Below are positions 51,108 through 59,984 of a stretch of 64,000 nt of DNA, piece after piece. The DNA lies in assembly GCA_965276005.1 (NCBI GenBank), contig OZ254962.1, forward strand, positions 1,116,001-1,180,000. The letters are read 5' to 3'. Position 1 is the first letter of the stretch. Each line of letters starts with the position of its first letter. The position numbers and the translations under genes are program-made. The stretch comes from G965232465 sp965276005 (GTDB lineage Bacteria > Pseudomonadota > Alphaproteobacteria > JAQWUY01). A model generated the notes under the pieces. The model searched no databases. It was given only the letters and a program-made list of their open reading frames with translations, and was not told the DNA's origin.

Positions 51108-51795
51108 TTACTCCTGCTAGTTGACATGCGGTAGCAATCGCTTTAAATTCGACCCGTCTCGACTTATCTCCATCTTCAACGCCCTCGTATTGTTTAAGGG
51201 AATATCCATCTTGATTTAACAATTTATTGGACGATAGCCCATTGGCTGTGGTGCGTTGTATTGCCCATGTGCGGTTGTTGTCATCAATATCTGTTTCTAA
51301 CACAAATTGGTATACTACCCTTGCCCTGTCTTGGGACAACTTCATATTTTTAAAATATGCTTCTTGCCCAGATTTATTGCCCCATTTGCTAGAGGTATGC
51401 CCTTCAATGCGTAACGATTGAATCGGGTTATCTGATTCGTGCTGTTGCCTTAGCACCTTAATATATGTGGGATAAAATTGTTGTAACATATTTTTAAAAT
51501 AAGGCGTCAAATTGGACTCCGCATTATCAAATAACACATCGGGAATGCCAATTTTGTTTCTGTTGCTACTAAAACGAATGGTTAAATCATGGCGTAAATC
51601 TACATTACCATCTTCGATATATTGTTCGAACGCATCATATAGGGCGTTGTATATCTGAGTGCATTGTGCCATATAATCTTCCTCTTGCTTGGCTTTTTGA
51701 TATGACAGTAAAATCACAATCAGCATAAATATCATCATCAGCCCAGACATCAAGTCGGATATGGGCAACCAATCGGTTTTATCTTGTTGTTGCAT
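51094..51795 (-). CDS. zorB: Zorya membrane protein ZorB (MotB-like, OmpA domain)
   Basis: A 233-residue MotB-like protein. A short cytoplasmic start (DWLPISD) leads into one helix (LMSGLMMIFMLIVILLSYQ, residues 15-33), with Asp14 at its edge as a possible ion-path residue. The C-terminal OmpA-like peptidoglycan-binding domain includes LRIEGHTSSKWG and LSQDRARVVYQFVLE. It follows ZorA after 10 bases. Together they should form a proton- or sodium-driven 5:2 motor anchored to the cell wall. Confidence 0.9.
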   Translation of the reverse strand: MQQQDKTDWLPISDLMSGLMMIFMLIVILLSYQKAKQEEDYMAQCTQIYNALYDAFEQYIEDGNVDLRHDLTIRFSSNRNKIGIPDVLFDNAESNLTPYFKNMLQQFYPTYIKVLRQQHESDNPIQSLRIEGHTSSKWGNKSGQEAYFKNMKLSQDRARVVYQFVLETDIDDNNRTWAIQRTTANGLSSNKLLNQDGYSLKQYEGVEDGDKSRRVEFKAIATACQLAGVNEDA

Positions 51796-51805
51796 GTCTT
51801 ATCCT

Positions 51806-53566
51806 TTATAGATAGTCGGTATTTTGTGCCTGTTCATATTGTTCGATAAACTTCTCGACAACGGCAGTTAAGCTATTCCCCATACTGTCAATTTGCTGTT
51901 GTACCACTTGTTGCATATTTTCATTTAGCGTAGCCAAACTTTCTGTTGTCGTGTTTTGTAGCCCTTGTACACAACGATTTAAAGCGTCTGTAATTTGGCT
52001 TTCCGTGTTTTTTATCAGTTTTTCCGACTGGCTGATTAACGCATCTGTATTGGTTTTTACAGATTCAACCGTATTTTGTGCGTGTGTAGATATAGTCTGT
52101 ACCATATTGTCCGTATGGGTTTTTATGGTATCCGTACCATTTTGCATGCTGGTTACAATTTTATCGGTGCTGTTCCGCACATCTGTAACAGCTTTTTGTG
52201 CTGTATCTGCAATGCTTTCATAGGTCGTATCGGCTTTTTCTGTTAGTGATTTATTGAATTGGTCTGTGGTTTCTTTAAACTTACTTTGCGTTTCGTCAAA
52301 GCCACTGGATATGGTACGAATCATATTCTCCGCATTTGTATTGATAACATCAGCATTAGCGTCCATATTGTCAATCACTGTCTGGGTTGTTGCCGCCACA
52401 TTATCAATTGTGGTCTGTGCAGTAGTGGCAATAGTGTCATAAGTGTTTTGGCTGTTTTCTTGTAATGATCGATTAAACTCTTCTGTGGTTTCTGTCAAGG
52501 TCGACTGTGCATTGGTAAAACTCTCAGATACAGTTTGCACCGTCTGTTGTAAGTCGCCCGACAGAGTTTCGATATGGGTTTTCAATCCTGTTGTCATGGA
52601 TTTTAGGTTTTGTTGAATAATTGGAAAGGCATCAGTTGCCTGTTGTTTCATCTCTGCAAAAGCGGATAGGCGTTGTTCGAGTTCGTCAATTTTTTCATTT
52701 GCCCCTTGTATCAGTGTAGACAAACTGTCCACCGTTGGGGGTATTTTTTCCGCTTCGTTTGCTATGTTGGTGAGCTGTTCGGTGGTGGTGGCGATGCCTT
52801 TTTGGGCGGTTTTGAATTCTTTTGTTAAGGTTTTCACATGTTGGCGGTATTTATCTTGCCAATCGACCAATCTTTCCACCGCTGCGTTCAGCTGTTTAAA
52901 GTTTTCGCCAAATTGTTCAGTTAGATTATTGTTAAAATCACGGATAACCTCCTCAAGGGCTTGAATAATCGCTTTGGTACCTAATTCTGATACTTTTTCT
53001 GCGAAATCTGTAAACGATTTTTGTAAATCGTTAAAACCGTCTTGATTGGTCATACGCAGTTTACCCATTTGTGTATGTATACTGCTGTCCCCATCACCGC
53101 TAATAGCATCCTTAACCGCATCCATAGAGTTTTTTACTTGCGGCAAATAAGTATTTAAAGATTTTTGCATAGCAACTAAAGTTTCATTCAGCGTGCTTAA
53201 AGTTGTATCTGCCGCTTGTTGTTTACCTATAAAGATTCCACCATAGAAAAGCTTGTGAAGAAACCCATGTACAATCCCAGCAGAAATACCAACCAAGCTG
53301 GAAATGAACGCCGTCTCCATACTGCGAATCATGATTTCAATGCTTTTTTGTGCTTTGTCAACAGCAGGATCAAATTCCATCAACGCTAAGCTAATACCGA
53401 CAAATGTACCGAGTATCCCCAAACTGGTTAGGGTTCCCGACCCAATCAATTTACGAAAATATGGAACAAGCCCAATAATAAAAACCAGCACGATAACGAT
53501 TATAAAAACACGAGTTATCTCATTTTCCCAGCCTTGTTTTAATATATCCAAAATAGTCTCAAGCAT
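51806..53566 (-). CDS. zorA: Zorya membrane protein ZorA (MotA-like with long helical tail)
   Basis: A 586-residue MotA/ExbB-like protein. N-terminal helices include VFIIVIVLVFIIGLVPYF, LTSLGILGTFVGISLALMEF and METAFISSLVGISAGIVHGF. The remaining 470 or so residues are a long helical tail rich in T/A/N/Q. The tail has an internal duplication: AQSTLTETTEEFNRSLQENS with its flank matches TQSKFKETTDQFNKSLTEKA about 80 residues later. A long cytoplasmic tail is a hallmark of ZorA and is thought to relay phage sensing. GGGGGAG precedes the start. It lies 21 bases after the RraA-like stop. Confidence 0.9.
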   Translation of the reverse strand: MLETILDILKQGWENEITRVFIIVIVLVFIIGLVPYFRKLIGSGTLTSLGILGTFVGISLALMEFDPAVDKAQKSIEIMIRSMETAFISSLVGISAGIVHGFLHKLFYGGIFIGKQQAADTTLSTLNETLVAMQKSLNTYLPQVKNSMDAVKDAISGDGDSSIHTQMGKLRMTNQDGFNDLQKSFTDFAEKVSELGTKAIIQALEEVIRDFNNNLTEQFGENFKQLNAAVERLVDWQDKYRQHVKTLTKEFKTAQKGIATTTEQLTNIANEAEKIPPTVDSLSTLIQGANEKIDELEQRLSAFAEMKQQATDAFPIIQQNLKSMTTGLKTHIETLSGDLQQTVQTVSESFTNAQSTLTETTEEFNRSLQENSQNTYDTIATTAQTTIDNVAATTQTVIDNMDANADVINTNAENMIRTISSGFDETQSKFKETTDQFNKSLTEKADTTYESIADTAQKAVTDVRNSTDKIVTSMQNGTDTIKTHTDNMVQTISTHAQNTVESVKTNTDALISQSEKLIKNTESQITDALNRCVQGLQNTTTESLATLNENMQQVVQQQIDSMGNSLTAVVEKFIEQYEQAQNTDYL

Positions 53567-53587
53567 ACTCTCATCTCCCCCTGTTTA

Positions 53588-54250
53588 CTATGATTTAAGG
53601 TTTTTTAACACTCTGGCACTGGCACCGGTGCGGTCGCCGAATTTTGCACCTTTTTTTACTGCTTGGCGATTTTTTTCGCCTTTGGCGATTTTTTCTATTG
53701 CCCAGTCGATGTGGGTTTGGCATTCATCGGGGCTTAGGAACACTACGCCATTGCTGTCGGCAAATACTATATCACCGGGTCTGACCCATACATCGCCTAC
53801 TTCGGTGGGGGTGTTCATTTTGCCTTGTTCGCCGTGTGCTTGGGTGGTGACGGGCGATATGCCTTTGCACCATACGGGGAAATCGTGCTGTTGTAGTTCC
53901 AATCTATCGGTGGCGGGACCATCGATGACCGCTCCGATAATGCCTTGTGTTTTGGCGGCAAAACCTACGCCGCCGCCTAAGCAGGCATGGACATTGTCGC
54001 CGGCTCTGATAACCAGCACATCACCCGCCCGACACAAGCCGATAGCGTGGTGTAACAATCCCGAATCCCGCCCCAATAACCGTATGGTAATCGCCCGCCC
54101 GGCAATGGTTTTGTGCGTGTCCAGCCCCTGTATACTGCGATGGGCAAACCGCAACCCGTCGCCGTGTCCAAAAGTTGCCACATCGGTTTGTAGTATTTTC
54201 TTCTGTAATGCCATATCCATAAGCGGCGGCATGGGATCGATAATAATCAT
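53588..54250 (-). CDS. RraA-like protein (4-hydroxy-4-methyl-2-oxoglutarate aldolase family)
   Basis: A 220-residue member of the RraA fold, which includes pyruvate aldolases of 4-hydroxy-2-oxo acids. Visible are HHAIGLCRAGDVLVI, the GGGVGFAAKTQGIIGAVIDG block with the metal-binding region following (PATDRLEL), and PGDIVFADSNGVVFL. The usual Arg-Asp after DG is replaced by PATD, so activity may differ from characterised aldolases. Start at the ATG at 54250 behind AAGGAG. It ends the minus-strand catabolic operon. Its last 18 bases recur at 50169. Confidence 0.82.
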   Translation of the reverse strand: MIIIDPMPPLMDMALQKKILQTDVATFGHGDGLRFAHRSIQGLDTHKTIAGRAITIRLLGRDSGLLHHAIGLCRAGDVLVIRAGDNVHACLGGGVGFAAKTQGIIGAVIDGPATDRLELQQHDFPVWCKGISPVTTQAHGEQGKMNTPTEVGDVWVRPGDIVFADSNGVVFLSPDECQTHIDWAIEKIAKGEKNRQAVKKGAKFGDRTGASARVLKNLKS

Positions 54251-54313
54251 TTTTTTTTCTCCTTTACACGATACGAAAGCAATACCGTATTCATAACATG
54301 GGGGCGATAACAA

Positions 54314-55156
54314 TCACAATGTCCCGCCTGTAAACGATACGGGGGTATGGGAAAAATCCCGTACATCTTGGGCGGTTTTAAATCTTTGTCGCACATCGGC
54401 AATGCGGGTTTTATCGACAAAACCGCTGACAAATCCCACTGTATCCGGTGCCATAGCCACAACAACCCCCCACGGGTCGACAATACACGACCTGCCGCCT
54501 GTGGGGCGGGTGCCGTCCGCTATGGTGCCAAATTGGTTACAGCCAATCATATAGCACTGTGTGTCGATAGCCCGTGCCCGTATTAAGGTTTCCCAATGAT
54601 CCCGAGTGGTGTTAAAAGTAAAACACGCCGGTACCACAATCACATCGACCCCCGCCCGGGCGTACGCCATAAACATATCGGGAAACCGTATATCATAACA
54701 CACCGCACAGCCAAAAATAAGCCCGTTTGCCTCATACGATACCAATTCATGCCCCGAAGTATTCATCGACGATTCGCCGTACTTAGTGCCATCGGGGGCG
54801 GTGTAATCGAACAAAAACACTTTGCGAAAGCGGGCTTTTACCGCCCCAGAAGGATCAAAAACAAGGGTGGTGTTATAATAGGTATCGCCTACTTTTTCGG
54901 TTATCGACCCACCGTGTATCCAGATATTATGCTGTTTGGCTTGGTTTTGTAAAAATGTATACAATTTGCCATCGGGAACAGGCTCCGCCAATGCCCGCCG
55001 CCTCTGTATATCGGTTTCACGCAAGGCAAAGTGTTCCGTTAGGACTATCATCTCAGGATTGTCCCGGCGAACCGCCTGTCGAATATGATTCGCCACATTC
55101 TGCAAATTCGCATCTACATCGTGTTGGGCGGCATTTTGAATAGGTGTTATACGCAT
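54314..55156 (-). CDS. Nitrilase-superfamily carbon-nitrogen hydrolase
   Basis: A 280-residue amidase or omega-amidase type enzyme. The Glu-Lys-Cys triad is visible: Glu41 in VLTEHF, Lys in RFRKVFLFD and Cys in FGCAVCYDIRFP. The YFNTTLVFDPSG-type strand (YYNTTLVFDPSGAV) is typical. It lies 20 bases after the DctM gene and 63 before the RraA-like gene. With the creatininase-family enzyme upstream it suggests the cluster degrades an amide-containing compound. Confidence 0.9.
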   Translation of the reverse strand: MRITPIQNAAQHDVDANLQNVANHIRQAVRRDNPEMIVLTEHFALRETDIQRRRALAEPVPDGKLYTFLQNQAKQHNIWIHGGSITEKVGDTYYNTTLVFDPSGAVKARFRKVFLFDYTAPDGTKYGESSMNTSGHELVSYEANGLIFGCAVCYDIRFPDMFMAYARAGVDVIVVPACFTFNTTRDHWETLIRARAIDTQCYMIGCNQFGTIADGTRPTGGRSCIVDPWGVVVAMAPDTVGFVSGFVDKTRIADVRQRFKTAQDVRDFSHTPVSFTGGTL

Positions 55157-55176
55157 GTTTTAAATCTCCTTTTCTA

Positions 55177-56460
55177 TTATTCCGGTCCCATGATAAGGTC
55201 GGGTAAAAATAACACAGTTTGTGGTATAAATGTAATAATCATAAGCACAGTAAACAACGGGATTAAAAACGGCAATACGGCAATTACCACCCGCTCGAAG
55301 GGTACGCCGCTGACACTGGTCATAATATACAGCCCCAACCCCAACGGCGGCGTTGCATGTGCCATTAACACCGCCAGCGTTAGCACCAAGCCAAAATGCA
55401 CCCGATCGACCCCGTATTGGTCTACGATAGGCAACAACACCGGTACCAACATCAATTTTAAGGGAATATTTTCCACCACACACCCCAGTATCAGCAACAA
55501 CACAATCACCAACAACAGGAATATCCGCCAGTCGCTGGTGATCGATAAGAACGCCTGTGCCATTTGCTGGGGAATGCCTTCGATGGTAAAAATCCAGCCC
55601 ATGACGATAGAAAACCCAACAATAATCATAATCGTACCGGTCATAACAGTAGTATCGATAAACGCTTTTTGTACCCCGTTCATATCGACACTTTTTAGCA
55701 ACAATCCCACCGCAAAAGCATAAGCACAGGCAAGTACACCCGCTTCTGTGGGCGAAGTGAAACCAAATATAATCGCCGATAAAATAATAATCGGGGCGAC
55801 AAGGGCAAGTATGCCCTCCTTAGCTTTGCCTCGAATTTCCAACAGCGATGCTTTAGGCGTCTGCGGCAAGTCAAATTTACGGGCGGCAACCCGGTTAAAT
55901 ATCATCAGCGACACGCCCACCAATACGCCGGGGATAACACCGCCCAAAAACAACCGTCCAACCGAAGTATCCGCCAAAAACCCATACACCACAAGGGCAA
56001 TAGACGGGGGAATAATCGGTCCAATCAACCCCGATGCCAAAGTTACCGCCGCCGCATATGCAGGCGGATAGCCCTGTTCCCGCATGGCTTTAATCTCAAC
56101 GGTACCAAGCCCCGCCATATCAGCGGTAGACGACCCAGACACTCCGGCAAATATCATCGATGACAACACATTTACCTGTGCCAAGCCCGCTCGATAATGC
56201 CCCACCAACGCATTGGCAAAGGCAAAAATCCGCTCCGTCATACCCACCGCATTCATTAAATTACCCGCCAAAATAAAGAACGGCACGGCAATTAACGAAC
56301 TTTTATTGACGCCCTCTAGTATCTGCGTGGGGATAATATACAAAGTGTCTGTCCAGCCAAACAAAAACAAAGTGCCAACCACCGCCGCTCCAATCGCCAT
56401 CGATGCGGGCACACCCAAAATAACCAAAACTATAAAACCGACTGCTAATAATAATGCCAT
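55177..56460 (-). CDS. dctM: TRAP transporter large permease (DctM), system 2
   Basis: A full-length 427-residue TRAP permease with the usual blocks (LIAVPFFILAGNLMNAVG, AGLAQVNVLSSMIFAGVSGS, GPIIPPSIALVVYGFLA, TSPTEAGVLACAYA and the ATPPLGLGLYIMTSVSG end block). It is 19 bases downstream of its DctQ partner and 20 upstream of the nitrilase. It differs clearly from the DctM proteins at 37069 and 59985. Confidence 0.95.
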   Translation of the reverse strand: MALLLAVGFIVLVILGVPASMAIGAAVVGTLFLFGWTDTLYIIPTQILEGVNKSSLIAVPFFILAGNLMNAVGMTERIFAFANALVGHYRAGLAQVNVLSSMIFAGVSGSSTADMAGLGTVEIKAMREQGYPPAYAAAVTLASGLIGPIIPPSIALVVYGFLADTSVGRLFLGGVIPGVLVGVSLMIFNRVAARKFDLPQTPKASLLEIRGKAKEGILALVAPIIILSAIIFGFTSPTEAGVLACAYAFAVGLLLKSVDMNGVQKAFIDTTVMTGTIMIIVGFSIVMGWIFTIEGIPQQMAQAFLSITSDWRIFLLLVIVLLLILGCVVENIPLKLMLVPVLLPIVDQYGVDRVHFGLVLTLAVLMAHATPPLGLGLYIMTSVSGVPFERVVIAVLPFLIPLFTVLMIITFIPQTVLFLPDLIMGPE

Positions 56461-56479
56461 AACAATATTCCCTGTTGTG

Positions 56480-56986
56480 TTAATGTGAATTTTTCGGCGG
56501 TGTGGGGGGCATGCGACCGCACAATTGCCCCAATAACTGGTTGCAAGTATCGATAAAAATCAAAATACAAGACGCAAACAATGGTACGGACAACCAATAG
56601 CGATCGTATTCGACCAAATCGGATATTTGCCCCACCTGTGTTTCCAAAATCACCGGCAGCTGCGAAATAATCGTGCCTGTAACCCCCAATACCACCGCAT
56701 ACACCAAATAGTGCAACGCATGCTGTACCCGCTCAGGCATCTTATTGACAAAATAGTACACGACAATATCCCGTTTGTTGTGATAAATCACAAACAATAC
56801 AAAAAAGTTTGCCCATACAAACAACACTTGGGTATAGGCAAACACCCAAGTATACCCAGTACCCAAAATATTCCTCAAAGCAATATTGACAACATTGATA
56901 ACCAACATAATCACCAACATAGTCACCGATATTGTTAAAAACAAGCGAGATATAACGCTTAACAGCTTGTGTAATACAATACTCAT
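56480..56986 (-). CDS. dctQ: TRAP transporter small permease (DctQ), system 2
   Basis: A four-helix DctQ protein of 168 residues. The start at 56986 follows AAAGG; the frame is open 10 codons further. It carries the typical second-helix motif in altered form (YTQVLFVWANFFVLFV instead of the WxEExxR type) and NKRDIVVYYFV. The missing Glu-Glu-Arg pattern is seen in a subgroup of DctQ proteins. It sits 104 bases after the dctP gene. Confidence 0.87.
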   Translation of the reverse strand: MSIVLHKLLSVISRLFLTISVTMLVIMLVINVVNIALRNILGTGYTWVFAYTQVLFVWANFFVLFVIYHNKRDIVVYYFVNKMPERVQHALHYLVYAVVLGVTGTIISQLPVILETQVGQISDLVEYDRYWLSVPLFASCILIFIDTCNQLLGQLCGRMPPTPPKNSH

Positions 56987-57090
56987 ATCATACACCTTTC
57001 CGTTAAAAAAATACACACACCACTAGGGTATATTTAGAAAATTTTTCTAACCATACCCCGGTGATGTATGTGTGGATTCGTGCAGGAAAA

Positions 57091-58086
57091 TTACAATCCT
57101 GCGTTGGCTTTGTCGGCAAATTCCAAGATGCCTTTTGGCATGGTGCCGTCCGCTTCCATTCGCTCATAGACGCCACGCATCACCTTTATCATCGGTTCGA
57201 TGTCGACTTCTGTGAAGTTTACGCCTTTGGCTTTCATGCGGGCGAAAGAGTCTTTAACGGATGTGCTCATAACTTCTACACTGTACGCTGCTGCTGCTTT
57301 GTGGGCTTGTTGCAGGGCGTTTTTGTGGGTTTGGCTCAGTCCGTCATAGGCTTTGCCGTTCATAAAGATAGCGATCGATTGGTAGTATTCTTCCATGCGA
57401 CCGATATTCGGAGCCACCTCGTAAAACCGCATGGATTCCACCAATGCGGCGGGGCTTGCCACAGATTCGACAATACCCGTTTTCATCGATTGATACACAT
57501 CTGTCCACCCTAGTGTCCGCACTTCCGCCCCTAGCGTGGTGTAAGTTTCAATGGCAACCTTAGAGCCGGTTTGTCGCATTTTTAAGCCCCTAAAATCGCC
57601 GATACCATAGATCGGTTTTTTCGATACGATAACCCGATACGGCCCCCGTAAAATAGCGGTTAAATCGCCCAGTACTTTTACGCCGCTTTTGGCTTCTGCA
57701 TCGGCAAACCACTGTTGTACCATAGGCGATTTGGCAAATTTTGCCCACGCCTCCCGGTTTTTAAACAAGAACCGGGTATTGACAAAATCGATGTTTTTGT
57801 TCCATTTTTTCGCCCATACGGATCCTTCGGCGTAAATGTGAATGGTACCCCGTTGCAGCTGCTCCAGCACCGCCGCCGACTTGCCCAGTTGTTCCGATGG
57901 AAAAATGCGAATGGTAAAGTCATTATTGGTTAATCGTGCGACCTCATCGGCAAATTTTTGGTATACTTTGCCCTCTGGACTATCTGCGGGCATTTTGCTG
58001 GCAAATCGCCAAGTTTTCGCCCATGCGGTAGGTGCCAGTGCCAGTGCCACAGCCACCATTATTCCCATGCGTAATATTTTTTTCAT
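57091..58086 (-). CDS. dctP: TRAP transporter periplasmic binding protein (DctP), system 2
   Basis: A 331-residue DctP receptor. A signal peptide ends at TAWAK. FASKMPADSPEGKVYQKFAD starts the mature protein. The conserved pattern IRIFPSEQLGKSAAVLEQLQ, the substrate-binding Arg in DFRGLKMRQTGSK and MKTGIVESVASPAALVE are present. It precedes the DctQ/DctM pair on the same strand, so this is a complete TRAP system. Confidence 0.93.
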   Translation of the reverse strand: MKKILRMGIMVAVALALAPTAWAKTWRFASKMPADSPEGKVYQKFADEVARLTNNDFTIRIFPSEQLGKSAAVLEQLQRGTIHIYAEGSVWAKKWNKNIDFVNTRFLFKNREAWAKFAKSPMVQQWFADAEAKSGVKVLGDLTAILRGPYRVIVSKKPIYGIGDFRGLKMRQTGSKVAIETYTTLGAEVRTLGWTDVYQSMKTGIVESVASPAALVESMRFYEVAPNIGRMEEYYQSIAIFMNGKAYDGLSQTHKNALQQAHKAAAAYSVEVMSTSVKDSFARMKAKGVNFTEVDIEPMIKVMRGVYERMEADGTMPKGILEFADKANAGL

Positions 58087-58165
58087 TACTGTTTTCTCCT
58101 TAAGTGTTAAGGGGGCTGGCAGCGTTTATAAAACACACACACCCGCCCCCATGTTACATAATAAA

Positions 58166-59140
58166 TCAGTCTGCCTGTCCGATGTCTACGATTTTTTCGA
58201 ACAGCGCATCGCCCCAAATGCCTTTACCCAATCGCTCTGTGACGGGCCATAGAGCCCGCTTGAACTCCTCCCTATCCGGATAAGTAAAGGTTACGCCCGC
58301 TTGTTCCATCTCAGCAATCAGTTTTTTAGCGTTGCTATCGATGTTGGCATTGGTGGCGTCTCGTTGCACTTTTGCCGCATGTTGAAACCACGCTTTTTCT
58401 TGGTTGTTCAGACCGTTCCAGAATATTTCTGAGATCATCACATAGCCGGGTTTGTGGATGTAATTGACCATAGCAATATGGCTTTGTACTTCGTATAGTT
58501 TCGACCCATATACGGTTTCGATAGCGTTTTCCTGTCCCTCGACCAGTCCGGATTGCAGGGCGGTATACAGCTCTTTAAACGGTAGTGGTGTCGGTTTTAC
58601 GCCAATTTGTTTCATGCTTTCCACATAATAATCCCGTGTGGGGGTGCGTAAGTTGAGCCCCCTTAAATCGGCAACCGCATTTACCGCAGAGTTGGTAGAA
58701 ATTTGTCGTGGACTGCGGGGAATAATGTCTAACAACCGCATTTGCCGCTCTTTTACCAGCCGTTGCATCCACTTTTGCCCAAAGTCTGTGGCGATGACTT
58801 TTTCATAACGACCCAAATCTTTCATCAGGTACGGCAGAGCCAAGTATTCCAATTCTTTCATACCGGGATCCCCAGATGCGACAATTTGCGTGGTATTTAA
58901 TGCCAGCTGGGTAAACACTTCCCGTGGGGTTCCCAATTGGAAACCGGGGAATATTTCCACTTTAAATGCCCCCCCCGACAAGGCTTCTAAGGACTTCTTG
59001 AAAGCTTCCGCACCGATCAGCTGTGCTTGCCCTTCTTTTGCCCATGTGCTGTAACGGACGACCGTTGTAGCGTATGCAGATACGCCCATCATCGCCCCCA
59101 CTATACACAGGGTTACACTTTTTAATAAAACTCTATACAT
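58166..59140 (-). CDS. dctP: TRAP transporter periplasmic binding protein (DctP), system 3
   Basis: A 324-residue DctP receptor with a signal peptide ending at SAYAT. It has KVEIFPGFQLGTPREVFTQL, the Arg-containing LRGLNLRTPTRDYYVESMKQ and LQSGLVEGQENAIETVYGSK. It lies between the creatininase gene and the other dctP. By order it most likely belongs with DctQ/DctM at 59985-61903. The two neighbouring receptors are only distantly similar, so they bind different ligands. Confidence 0.92.
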   Translation of the reverse strand: MYRVLLKSVTLCIVGAMMGVSAYATTVVRYSTWAKEGQAQLIGAEAFKKSLEALSGGAFKVEIFPGFQLGTPREVFTQLALNTTQIVASGDPGMKELEYLALPYLMKDLGRYEKVIATDFGQKWMQRLVKERQMRLLDIIPRSPRQISTNSAVNAVADLRGLNLRTPTRDYYVESMKQIGVKPTPLPFKELYTALQSGLVEGQENAIETVYGSKLYEVQSHIAMVNYIHKPGYVMISEIFWNGLNNQEKAWFQHAAKVQRDATNANIDSNAKKLIAEMEQAGVTFTYPDREEFKRALWPVTERLGKGIWGDALFEKIVDIGQAD

Positions 59141-59200
59141 GTTGTTTTCCTTTCGCTCGTGTAGATTTTCAAATTTTTCCCCTAATGGGATCGTTGCATT

Positions 59201-59983
59201 TCACCCAAAATAGGTTGTGATAAATTGTTGCAAAATAGCACTCATACGGGTAAAGATAATTTCCCCTGATTGGGCATTTGTGTGTACTGTGCCGTGTCCT
59301 TTGGTAACACCTGTGGTATTTACATCGTTTATGTTAAACGGTAGCTGTACAGTCATTCCCTTAAATGTGGTGGTCGATACGCCGGTTATATCCATACCTT
59401 TGTGGGTGTTGTTGCCTTGCCAGCCACATACAGCATGTGTGCGGATGCTATCGGGGAATAGATAGGCATTTAACGACCCCACAGGCTCCGCCCCGTGTCC
59501 CGCCAATTTTTTGCCGTGTTCGGGAAACGCTTCATCCCATACGGATTCGGGGACATTACCCCATAAATTGATACTGGGTATCATAGTCTCTGTTTGGGCA
59601 TATATCTGTTCCGTAACTTCCCGCACCCAAGCAAAATTCCCCCCGTGTCCATTTAAAATAAGGAGGTTATGCAGTCCATGCTGCAAATACGCCTCACACA
59701 TATCCCACAGCACCATAGTTAAAGTTTCCGCCCCAATCGATATACCGCCTGGCACGCACTTAAAGTAGTTGGCGTGTCCAAACGGCATTGTTGGTGCCAC
59801 CAAACACCCGCAGTGTTGTGCCACATGGGTTGCCAATTTTTCGGTCAGCCTAAAATCCCCCATAGGACAGGCGGGACCGTGTTGTTCCATAGACCCCAGC
59901 GGCAGTATAATCACCGGATCGTCCTGCATCCGTTGTTGAAATTCGGGGGCAGTCATTGCGGCAATTTGGCAAGGTATGGTCAC
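59201..59983 (-). CDS. Creatininase/creatinine-amidohydrolase-family protein
   Basis: A metal-dependent cyclic-amide hydrolase of 260 residues. Metal and active-site motifs are visible: LPLGSMEQHGP with the Glu/His pair, MGDFRL with the Asp, and LILNGHGGNF. GHGAEPVGSL carries a further Glu. The family includes creatininase, sterol- and mycofactocin-related peptidases and formamide hydrolases, so the exact substrate is open. Its start lies next to the DctM stop at 59985, so it is co-transcribed with TRAP system 3. Confidence 0.88.
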   Translation of the reverse strand: MTIPCQIAAMTAPEFQQRMQDDPVIILPLGSMEQHGPACPMGDFRLTEKLATHVAQHCGCLVAPTMPFGHANYFKCVPGGISIGAETLTMVLWDMCEAYLQHGLHNLLILNGHGGNFAWVREVTEQIYAQTETMIPSINLWGNVPESVWDEAFPEHGKKLAGHGAEPVGSLNAYLFPDSIRTHAVCGWQGNNTHKGMDITGVSTTTFKGMTVQLPFNINDVNTTGVTKGHGTVHTNAQSGEIIFTRMSAILQQFITTYFG

Positions 59984-59984
59984 A

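Noticed and set aside
50277..53566. Type I Zorya or a TonB/flagellar motor
   Set aside because: There are no ZorC or ZorD (helicase) genes and no TonB or flagellar neighbours; the HNH partner indicates type II.
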